DNA of 60,418 nucleotides from Gammaproteobacteria bacterium (GTDB taxonomy: Bacteria > Pseudomonadota > Gammaproteobacteria > RBG-16-57-12): the NCBI GenBank assembly GCA_022712945.1, contig JAFLJP010000076.1:1-60418 (forward strand), read 5' to 3'. Shown piece by piece: positions 53,634-60,418 of this stretch. The translations under genes were made by a program, and so were the position numbers. A model generated the notes under the pieces. That model searched no databases, was not told the origin of the DNA, and worked only from the letters and a program-made list of their open reading frames with translations. Numbering within the stretch: the first letter of the stretch is position 1; every line of letters begins with the position of its first letter.

Positions 53634-53814
53634 GCAAATTCCTCTGTCGTGCCGTGGCTGTATCACTCGGCTGTGATTATCACCAAAGCCAAGGATTCTC
53701 TAGTTTAGCATGAACCTGAAAAAGCCAGTCGTCAGCGGATAATTTTATCTCAAAAAAATTAAAATAGTGTTATCTTTGGCGAAATGGAATAAATTTGATC
53801 CTGAATATTTAAGA

Positions 53815-53973
53815 GAGACTTCTGTACAAGTGAATGCACGAATAAAAAGGGTTGAAATTCACCTGGATGTTGTTGGTAAACTGGCGAATGGTTCATTATT
53901 CCCTGCGTTTATCGCTTTATTCAGGAAAATTTCCCCTCATTTTCATTTCGTACCCCACTTATGCAAAGGTCTC
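53815..53973. mobile_element. 159-bp decayed MITE, GAGAC ends, 5-bp target duplication
   Basis: The left end GAGACTTCTGTACAAGTG and, on the other strand, the right end GAGACCTTTGCATAAGTG are inverted repeats of the same family as 39119-39257. TAAGA flanks the unit directly on both sides (53810-53814 and 53974-53978). It occupies most of the 423-bp gshA-pilG gap. The remaining bases show no other feature beyond the pilG upstream region. Confidence 0.8.
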
Positions 53974-54056
53974 TAAGATTGGATCCCTTCGTTCTTAAGG
54001 CTTCACAACACCAATTAGAACAAGCCGGAAAATGAAGGGAAGAGCGGGGCAAACAT

Positions 54057-54458
54057 GTGACAAATACAACCGAATTTCAAAATGTGAAAGTGATGGTTAT
54101 TGACGACAGCAAGACCATCCGTCGCACAGCAGAACGGCTTTTACAAAAGGCGGGCTGTGATGTCATTACCGCTATTGATGGTTTTGCGGCGCTGTCGATG
54201 ATTACCGATCATAAGCCCGATCTCATTTTTGTTGATGTAATGATGCCCCGACTCGATGGTTATCAAACCTGCGCTCTGATCAAACACAATCACATATTCA
54301 AGACGACCCCGGTGATTATGCTCACCAGTAAAGATGGTCTCTTTGACCGTGCCCGTGGTCGCATTGTCGGGTCAGATCAATATCTAACCAAACCTTTCAC
54401 CAAAGATGAGCTGCTTGATGCGGTACGTCATCATGTGCCGCAGGCTGTCATACAATGA
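54057..54458 (+). CDS. pilG: Twitching motility response regulator PilG
   Basis: This 133-residue single receiver domain has MVIDDSKTIRRTAE (acidic pocket), phospho-acceptor Asp in LIFVDVMMPRLDGYQT, and the PilG-specific SKDGLFDRARGRIVGSDQYL then TKPFTKDELL. It acts downstream of ChpA to control pilus extension. The start is a GTG. It overlaps pilI by 4 bp. PilH, which normally follows, is missing. Confidence 0.94.
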   Translation: MTNTTEFQNVKVMVIDDSKTIRRTAERLLQKAGCDVITAIDGFAALSMITDHKPDLIFVDVMMPRLDGYQTCALIKHNHIFKTTPVIMLTSKDGLFDRARGRIVGSDQYLTKPFTKDELLDAVRHHVPQAVIQ

Positions 54459-54985
54459 AGTTCTTTCAGTTATTACAAAATATTGCAGCGCAATCCCGCA
54501 AAAATGCCGTGCCACTGCCTCAGCCAGATAAAGTACGGAAAATCTGGCATGGCATCAGCTATCGCTTTGCTGGCATCAGTATGATGTCAGCACTTTCTGA
54601 AGTGTGCGAGGTTGCCCCCTGTCCAGCGGTTTCACTGTTGCCAGGGGTTAAACCGTGGGTGAGAGGGGTTGCCAATATTCGCGGCAACCTCATCACGGTG
54701 ATTGATCTCGCTGCGTTCCTCGATTTACGTGCACCGACGACCAATAAAAACAGTCGCATACTGATTGTTAACCAAGCAGGATTGATGGCGGGATTATTGG
54801 TTGATGAAATTCACGGCCTCAGGCATCTGGATGAGGCAGCGAGAATAGAAAACACTGTACCAAATGACGTAAAGCTAGCGCCTTACATCACCGCAGGCTT
54901 TGCGGGCAGTAAACAAGAAAAACATCTTGTATTGGGCCTTTTGGGCTTGGTGCAATCACAACTGTTTATGAATATTGCCGCTTAA
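54455..54985 (+). CDS. pilI: CheW-like adaptor PilI
   Basis: This 176-residue protein has a single CheW domain (about residues 28-170) with LLPGVKPWVRGVANIRGNLITVIDL, here the key parts VKPWVRGVANIRGN and VIDLAAFL, and later LLVDEIHGLRHL. It couples the PilJ receptor to the ChpA kinase. The ATG overlaps the pilG stop (ATGA). The protein is of normal length. Confidence 0.94.
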   Translation: MKFFQLLQNIAAQSRKNAVPLPQPDKVRKIWHGISYRFAGISMMSALSEVCEVAPCPAVSLLPGVKPWVRGVANIRGNLITVIDLAAFLDLRAPTTNKNSRILIVNQAGLMAGLLVDEIHGLRHLDEAARIENTVPNDVKLAPYITAGFAGSKQEKHLVLGLLGLVQSQLFMNIAA

Positions 54986-55039
54986 ACCGGCAAAGCAAAC
55001 AATTAATATCACGCCAAAAGACGAGACTTGGAGTCGATA

Positions 55040-57064
55040 ATGACGATATCAGCAACTAAAATTAACTCTAACAAACAGATAACTTACACTATTACCCTGC
55101 TTATCGCCTTGGTGATATTAATGGGAGTGCTATTTGTCTACTCCACTATCGAAGCTCAATACGATAAAGAATATATCAATACGGCGGGTGAGCAACGGCT
55201 GCTGTCACAGCGAATATTGAAATATGCAACGGCAGCAGCCCAGGCTGATGCGGATGCTTTTGGTAAGCTAAAAGAGACTCATGGTCGCTTTAATGCCTCG
55301 TTGATGAAGCTGCAAAATGGAGACGCTGAAAGCGGCCTGCCCCCCTCACCCAAAGAGGTGAAAGTGGAACTCGATGCCTTGGTGGCAGAGTGGGGGAAGT
55401 TTAGTAATAATATTGAAATCACCCTGTCGTCTGAGGGCACCATTCGCATGTTAGGTGAGTTCATCACCGCACTGGCTGAACTGATGCCGCAGATACAAGC
55501 CAGTTCATCCGAGGTGGTCGATATCATGGTTGAGGTTGGATACCGTCAAAAACAGATTCAGCATGCAGCGTATCAGGTGACTCTGGCCCAACGCATTGAG
55601 TATAACCTTCTGAAAATTGTTAACGCGGATGTCGGTGCCTCGAATGCCGCTGTCGAGTTTGAAAAAGATGTTGCTCAATTTGGTGAAACTCTCGCTGGAA
55701 TGCGCAAAGGTGACGCGGCTCAGGATGTCAGTCGCATACGAAATGGAGTCGCCATACAGAAGCTTGATGAGCTGAATTTGATGTATCAGGCAGTGAATGA
55801 ACTCTCCAAGCATATTCTGGAGCGCACACCCGATCTGTTTAAAGCACAGGTGGCGGCAAATGCGATGTACCGTGATTCAGATGCCCTTCTGCAAGTCAGT
55901 AGCAATCTATTGCGTGGTTACATTAATTTAAACAGGAGTGCCTCCCGCTCCATTATTGAAAATTTAAGCTACGCCATCTCATTTTTTGCATTGGTGGTGC
56001 TGATTTGGCTCGCCTACTCGCTGCTCCGTGATGCCCGCCAGCGCATTGAAGAGAGTGCAAGAGAGAACCAGAAAAATGAAGAGGCGATCTTACGTTTACT
56101 GAATGAGATTAGTGGGTTGGCTGAAGGTGACCTCACCGTTCAGGCTACGGTTTCAAATGACTTTACCGGTGCCATTGCAGAGCATATCAATCACGTGGTC
56201 AGCGCCCTGCGTAATTTGGTCAATACTATCAATGATACCGTGGTTCAGGTCTCCTCTGCGGCAACAGAGACCCAGACAACCGCGATACATTTAGCGGATG
56301 CAACAGATCATCAGGCTCATCAAATTTCCACAGTTGTCACTGCTATTAACGAAATGGCCATCTCGATTGAAGATGTTTCCAGTAATGCACGCAACTCCTC
56401 CCGGGTGGCAAAAATATCGGTTGATACCGCTCATGATGGTGTGAGCGCAGTTCATGATTCTATCAATGGCATGGAGCACATCCGTGAGCAGATTCAAGAG
56501 ACCTCGAAGCGTATTAAACGACTGGGTGAGAGTTCGCTGGAAATTAGTGAAATTGTTGAGTTGATTAATGACCTGACCGACCAAACCAATATTTTGGCTC
56601 TTAATGCTGCGATCCAGGCGGCCATGGCGGGTGATGCGGGCCGTGGATTTGCGGTGGTGGCCGATGAGGTTCAACGCTTGGCTGAGCGCTCGACCGATGC
56701 AACCAAGCAGATCGAAGCGTTGGTTAAAACCATTCAAAGTGACACTAACGAAGCGATTGCATCCATGGAGCGAAGCACCAGCGAAGTGGTCAGTGGAACC
56801 AAATTGGCCAAAACAGCAGGTGAAACCCTGACCAAAGTTGAAAGTGTATCTAATGAACTGAATGATCTGAGTCACAATATTTCAGTCGCAGCATCACAGC
56901 AAAGCAATGCGGCAAATAATATTTCTGAAACCATGAATGTTATTCAGGATCTCACCACCCAGACGGCCGCAGGTACCAGTGAAACCTCGGCTTCTATTAG
57001 TAATCTGGCCGACCTGGCGCATGGGCTGCGCAGCTCCGTGGCGGGTTTCAAGCTGCCGGGCTAG
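55040..57064 (+). CDS. pilJ: Type IV pilus chemoreceptor PilJ
   Basis: This 674-residue methyl-accepting protein has TM1 (about 14-34), a periplasmic part with duplicated PilJ-type domains ([28 protein letters not shown]), TM2 (about 310-330), a HAMP-like linker, and the MCP signalling hairpin [20 protein letters not shown] then [18 protein letters not shown]. It senses pilus or surface cues for the Chp system. I use the ATG at 55040 with GGAG eight bases upstream; a TTG four codons earlier is unlikely. Confidence 0.95.
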   Translation: MTISATKINSNKQITYTITLLIALVILMGVLFVYSTIEAQYDKEYINTAGEQRLLSQRILKYATAAAQADADAFGKLKETHGRFNASLMKLQNGDAESGLPPSPKEVKVELDALVAEWGKFSNNIEITLSSEGTIRMLGEFITALAELMPQIQASSSEVVDIMVEVGYRQKQIQHAAYQVTLAQRIEYNLLKIVNADVGASNAAVEFEKDVAQFGETLAGMRKGDAAQDVSRIRNGVAIQKLDELNLMYQAVNELSKHILERTPDLFKAQVAANAMYRDSDALLQVSSNLLRGYINLNRSASRSIIENLSYAISFFALVVLIWLAYSLLRDARQRIEESARENQKNEEAILRLLNEISGLAEGDLTVQATVSNDFTGAIAEHINHVVSALRNLVNTINDTVVQVSSAATETQTTAIHLADATDHQAHQISTVVTAINEMAISIEDVSSNARNSSRVAKISVDTAHDGVSAVHDSINGMEHIREQIQETSKRIKRLGESSLEISEIVELINDLTDQTNILALNAAIQAAMAGDAGRGFAVVADEVQRLAERSTDATKQIEALVKTIQSDTNEAIASMERSTSEVVSGTKLAKTAGETLTKVESVSNELNDLSHNISVAASQQSNAANNISETMNVIQDLTTQTAAGTSETSASISNLADLAHGLRSSVAGFKLPG

Positions 57065-57076
57065 GGAAACGCGCTA

Positions 57077-58012
57077 ATGATCGATTGTGCGACGACTCTA
57101 AATGGCAGATATTGGTTTAACGTGATTGAACAGCAGATGATGACACAGACACCCGGTTGGATGAACAGCATCGATGAGATGGATGACCAGGAATTCCAGA
57201 GGTGGAGCTACCTGCTTAAGCAGCGTACGGGCATGGATGTTAAGTATGCTCGCAAGTCATTTCTTACCACTGGCGTGCGCCTGCGTATGCGTGAATTGGG
57301 TTTCACCTGTTACAACGATTACTACCAGCATCTGCTTTCCGGGCGAAAAGGTAAAATTGAGTGGACGACCTTGGTCGACCGCCTGACTATTCATGAAACC
57401 CGTTTTTTACGCCACCCCAGCTCTATTGAGCTATTAGTTGACGTATTTCTGCCAAAATACCTGAAAAACTACCTCGATGGGGATCACCTCCAGGCTTGGA
57501 GTGTGGGTTGTGCCACCGGGGAGGAGAGCTATACGTTAGCGATTGAACTCGATGATTACCTGAAACGATCCCATCGTCATGTTTACTATGGTGTGGTGGG
57601 TAGTGACATCAGTTTGCCCGCGCTGGCAAAGGCGCGTAAAGGTATTTATGATGCTCGCCGTATAAAAAATCTATCCCAACAACATATTGATCGTTACTTG
57701 AGAAAAAAAGAGAATGATCAATACCAGGTGGATAAGGCACTGCGCGAGCGGGTCTGTTTCAATATGCTCAATCTGCTTGAAATGGATCAGGATGTTATCC
57801 ATAAAATGGACATTGTCTTCTGCCAAAATGTGCTGATTTATTTTGATGAAAGCCTCCGCTATACTATTCTGGATGAGCTGGTGCAGCACATCAATCCAGG
57901 TGGTCTTTTAGTTATCGGGGTTGGTGAAGCCCTCGGCTGGAAGAATCCACATATGCAGCGACTTCACGGTTATGATGTACTCGCCTACACGAAGGAGAGT
58001 AGTGATGAATAG
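57077..58012 (+). CDS. pilK: CheR-type methyltransferase PilK
   Basis: This 311-residue protein has the CheR N-terminal helical domain (about 35-100) and a SAM-binding domain with WSVGCATGEESYTLAI, SDISLPALAKARKGIY and IVFCQNVLIYF. It methylates glutamates of PilJ. It lies 12 bp after pilJ and overlaps chpA by 8 bp. No cheB (chpB) gene is visible up to the window edge. An in-frame ATG about 20 codons in is an alternative start. Confidence 0.92.
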   Translation: MIDCATTLNGRYWFNVIEQQMMTQTPGWMNSIDEMDDQEFQRWSYLLKQRTGMDVKYARKSFLTTGVRLRMRELGFTCYNDYYQHLLSGRKGKIEWTTLVDRLTIHETRFLRHPSSIELLVDVFLPKYLKNYLDGDHLQAWSVGCATGEESYTLAIELDDYLKRSHRHVYYGVVGSDISLPALAKARKGIYDARRIKNLSQQHIDRYLRKKENDQYQVDKALRERVCFNMLNLLEMDQDVIHKMDIVFCQNVLIYFDESLRYTILDELVQHINPGGLLVIGVGEALGWKNPHMQRLHGYDVLAYTKESSDE

Positions 58013-60418
58013 TGATCACGATTTCAGTGGATTAGCCTGGGTAAAAGGGGAGATTGAAGAGACGCTGAATCAAGCGCAAAGTACCCTGGAAGGTTATGTT
58101 GAAAATCCGGGTGATGTGACCCAACTCCGTTTCTGTGCCACTTATCTGCATCAGGTTCGCGGTACCCTGAAAATTCTCGAGCTTTATGGCGCCGAGCTGC
58201 TTGCTGAAGAGATGGAAAAAGTTGTGCATGCGCTGCTGGGTGAGAAAATACACCAGCGGGACGACGCTTATGAGGTGCTGCTGAGAGCCATTCTGCAGAT
58301 GCCGGGCTATTTGGAGCGCATCTCTTCGGGCCACACTGATATTCCGATTATACTACTGCCCCTCCTGAATGACTTGCGCGCCAGTCGTGGCCAAAGTCTA
58401 TTGAGCAATAACTCTCTCTTTTCACCCGACCTTTCGGCCTCTACCCCTGATAAACACGATGCACCTGCCAAGCCACAAGGCGAAGCTGCGTTACGAAAAT
58501 TACGTCAACAGTTTCAGACCAGTCTGGTCAGCTGGTATCGCAACCCAACGCGGTATCAGCCTCTTGCCAAGATGGCCGGTGTGCTGGGAAAAATTGAAGC
58601 GCAGCAATCTGATAATACACAGGTATGGTGGGTTGCCCGGGGGCTGTTTGAGGCGATTACGATTGGTGGTGTTGAATTAAGTACTGCGATTAAAATGTTG
58701 ATCGGGCAGGTTGATCGTGAAATCAAGCAGCTCATTGACAAAAAAGAAGATTACAATCCCAGGCATGCGGCCCAGCTGACAAAAAACATGCTCTTCTATA
58801 TTGCCCATTGTGACAAAAAAAGTGCTCTTGTTAATGAGATAAAACAAGCCTTTAATCTGGAGGATTTATTACTCAATGATGATGAGCTAGATAATGCCAG
58901 AGGGGAGCTTGGTGGGCCCAATAGTGATCTGCTAAATGTGGTTTCTCAAGCACTCAAAGAAGAGTTGTTCAAAATCAAAGACAGCTTGGATCTCTTTGTT
59001 CGCAATCCCGATGAAATGAGCTTCAATATCGAGGAGATGAGAGAAAACCTGCGTCAAGTTGGTGATACTCTGGGCATGTTAGGTCAAGGGGTACTGCGTA
59101 ACCGTATTATTGAACAGAGTGAGTTTATCGACACCCTGATTGATGACAGCGGTCAACTTAACGATACCCATTTAATGAAGGTTGCCAGCGCCCTGCTCTC
59201 TGTTGAGTCATCGCTGGGTAGTTTGGTTGAACAGAGCAAACTGGATACCCGCGAGCAGACAGACATACAAGGGGTTGATCAGGATGCCGAATACCATCAG
59301 CTTATGCAGGATGTGGTGCGTGAAGCACTGCAGGAGATAGCCCAGGTAAAAGAGCGCGTTATCGCGTTTGCTGATAACCGGGAAGATAACACGCTGCTCA
59401 CAGAAGTGCCGAAACTGCTCGGCCAGGTCAAGGGTGGATTGGTGATTCTGGGTATTGAGCAGCCCGCTGTACTTTTAGATGAAATTAGTCAGTTGGTCTG
59501 TCACCACCTCCTCGGTGAGCAGCCTCCGGTCAGTCGCCAGAATGTTGATTTGCTGGCAGATACCATCACCGGTATCGAGTATTATCTTGAGGCGCTGGTT
59601 GAACGTCGAAGCGATCGCCCTGAAATATTAAGTTTTGCCCGCTATAGCCTGGAAGCACTGCAACGGGATATTAGGGCTGAGCAGCAATCGAAAGAGCCAG
59701 AGCCAGAGCCGCAGGCCACACCCTTCGTCAAGGACGAAGGGCTGGATGATATGCAGGATATCTTCATCGAAGAGGCGGAAGAAGAGCTGGAGAGCATCAC
59801 AACGCAGCTGGCGCATTGGCAAGGCGACAATGATGACCAAGTGGCACTTGGCACATTGCGTCGCTCTTTCCACACCTTGAAGGGGAGTGGTCGCCTAGTT
59901 GGGGCTGATGAAATTGCCGAGTTCTCCTGGTCGATTGAGAACCTGCTCAATAAAGTGATCGACGAAACACTCAGGCCCGGCGAGGAGCTGTTTGAGATTC
60001 TCCAGCAGAGCATCACGTTATTGCCGGAGTTGATTGTCTCACTGCGCAATCAAATACCACACGGACTGGATGTTGAGACGATTAGTCAGCGGGCAAATGT
60101 GCTGGCTGATAATAGTGTTGCCCATGCTGGCAGTCGTGCCACGATAATTATCCCGGAAACGGAAACGGAAACGGAAACGGAAACGGAAACGGAAACGGAA
60201 ACGGAAACGGAAACGGAAACAGAAACAGAAACAGAAACAGAAACAGAAACAGAAACAGAAACAGAAACAGAAACAGAAACAGAAACAGAAACAGAAACAG
60301 AAACGGAAACAGAGCAGCCGGATGCTGACTCAGACGATGAAATTATCGAAATTTTCATCGAAGAGGCCAATGAGCAGCTGGAGGTTATTTCCCAGCAGGT
60401 ACCGATCTGGTGTGGCAA
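58005..60418 (+). CDS. chpA: ChpA hybrid histidine kinase, N-terminal 804 residues, truncated by window
   Basis: The frame is open from the ATG at 58005 to the right edge. Residues 30-110 form a degenerate Hpt-like domain with His49 in LHQVRGTLK. A long helical region (about 150-520) precedes a canonical Hpt domain (about 582-690) with His623 in SFHTLKGSGRLVG. A linker of 26 Glu-Thr pairs (about 718-769) follows, then the start of another Hpt unit (IFIEEANEQLE). In Pseudomonas ChpA has many Hpt sites, a CheA kinase core and a receiver domain; those later parts are outside. It receives signals from PilJ/PilI and phosphorylates PilG. Confidence 0.93.
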   Translation, partial: MNSDHDFSGLAWVKGEIEETLNQAQSTLEGYVENPGDVTQLRFCATYLHQVRGTLKILELYGAELLAEEMEKVVHALLGEKIHQRDDAYEVLLRAILQMPGYLERISSGHTDIPIILLPLLNDLRASRGQSLLSNNSLFSPDLSASTPDKHDAPAKPQGEAALRKLRQQFQTSLVSWYRNPTRYQPLAKMAGVLGKIEAQQSDNTQVWWVARGLFEAITIGGVELSTAIKMLIGQVDREIKQLIDKKEDYNPRHAAQLTKNMLFYIAHCDKKSALVNEIKQAFNLEDLLLNDDELDNARGELGGPNSDLLNVVSQALKEELFKIKDSLDLFVRNPDEMSFNIEEMRENLRQVGDTLGMLGQGVLRNRIIEQSEFIDTLIDDSGQLNDTHLMKVASALLSVESSLGSLVEQSKLDTREQTDIQGVDQDAEYHQLMQDVVREALQEIAQVKERVIAFADNREDNTLLTEVPKLLGQVKGGLVILGIEQPAVLLDEISQLVCHHLLGEQPPVSRQNVDLLADTITGIEYYLEALVERRSDRPEILSFARYSLEALQRDIRAEQQSKEPEPEPQATPFVKDEGLDDMQDIFIEEAEEELESITTQLAHWQGDNDDQVALGTLRRSFHTLKGSGRLVGADEIAEFSWSIENLLNKVIDETLRPGEELFEILQQSITLLPELIVSLRNQIPHGLDVETISQRANVLADNSVAHAGSRATIIIPETETETETETETETETETETETETETETETETETETETETETETETETETETEQPDADSDDEIIEIFIEEANEQLEVISQQVPIWCG
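60156..60311 (+). repeat. 26-copy in-frame hexanucleotide tract in chpA
   Basis: Ten copies of GAAACG, fourteen of GAAACA, one GAAACG and one GAAACA run without interruption, encoding (Glu-Thr)26. Because the unit is 6 bp, gain or loss of copies keeps the frame and only changes the linker length between Hpt domains. Confidence 0.97.

Noticed and set aside
53767..53976. Possible 69-residue protein upstream of pilG
   Set aside because: It lies almost wholly within an inverted-repeat element with TAAGA duplications, ends in the element terminus and has no family resemblance.
60156..60311. Repetitive tract as a CRISPR or tandem regulatory array
   Set aside because: It has a 6-bp period with no spacers and lies in the chpA reading frame, encoding Glu-Thr repeats.

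Overview
The window looks like a chromosomal segment of a flagellated, piliated gammaproteobacterium. Gene order from 39.4 kb to the right edge (yggT, proC, yggS, pilT, pilU ... pyrC', pyrB, pyrR, ruvX, yqgE, tonB ... gshB, pilG, pilI, pilJ, cheR/pilK, chpA) follows the Pseudomonas aeruginosa PA0392-PA0413 block as I remember it. The fleQ/fleS/fleR plus fliEFGHI set also has the Pseudomonas/Chromatiales arrangement. A glutamate-cysteine ligase of the Acidithiobacillus ferrooxidans type, an ApbE/NusG-II/Gx flavinylation cluster and many small palindromic elements suggest a Chromatiales- or Thiotrichales-like lineage rather than a pseudomonad; this is inference. I saw no tRNA, rRNA or complete transposase gene.

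Layout. (1) 1-5.1 kb, minus: the N-terminal 1684 codons of a giant teneurin-like lipoprotein (lipobox, PKD, two PASTA, carboxypeptidase-regulatory-like, six NHL, YD repeats), running off the left edge. (2) 5.2-7.6 kb: a cold-shock gene with promoter, long leader and terminator, a DsbB/DsbA-like pair, two palindromic elements and a DUF3301 gene. (3) 7.6-14.4 kb, minus: recD, pgsA, uvrC, a family-5-like uracil-DNA glycosylase, lolD and lolC. (4) 14.6-18.2 kb, minus: a Gtr-type glycosylation cassette (GT-C-like membrane protein, methyltransferase, GtrA, polyprenyl-phosphate glycosyltransferase). (5) 18.2-18.5 kb: a dispersed repeat and one orphan type I-C-like CRISPR repeat where fliJ would be expected. 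(6) 18.5-28.1 kb, minus: fliI, fliH, fliG, fliF, fliE, fleR, fleS, fleQ, with a sigma-54 promoter ahead of fleS and a perfect palindromic element between fleS and fleR. (7) 28.2-28.7 kb: a mosaic of palindromic elements, one inserted inside another. (8) 28.7-35.2 kb: dut, algC, argB, slmA, a DsbA-fold protein with pyrE, and zapE. (9) 35.2-39.0 kb, minus: an unrecognised 567-residue protein with a PilZ-like C-terminus and a dynamin-like GTPase. (10) 39.4-60.4 kb: the Pseudomonas-like block, in which a tight pyrimidine operon contains a dihydroorotase-like protein lacking metal ligands and a PyrK-like protein lacking the iron-sulfur motif. It ends in a ChpA whose linker is a 26-copy hexanucleotide tract.

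How the genes work together. FleQ would drive fleSR from the sigma-54 promoter, and FleSR the flagellar basal-body and export operon. The Gtr cassette may decorate a surface glycan or flagellin. PilT/PilU are the pilus retraction motors, and the PilG-PilI-PilJ-CheR-ChpA pathway would control them. PyrR/PyrB/PyrC' plus pyrE and dut cover pyrimidine synthesis and dUTP removal. GshA/GshB make glutathione. ApbE, the NusG-II protein and Gx point to covalent flavinylation outside the cytoplasm.

The strongest unexplained signal is in the DNA itself: about a dozen short palindromic elements of several families. Four show direct repeats consistent with target-site duplications (8, 5, 5 and 5 bp). Several sit exactly at stop codons of operon genes, and in three genes the stop codon falls inside or at the edge of the repeat.
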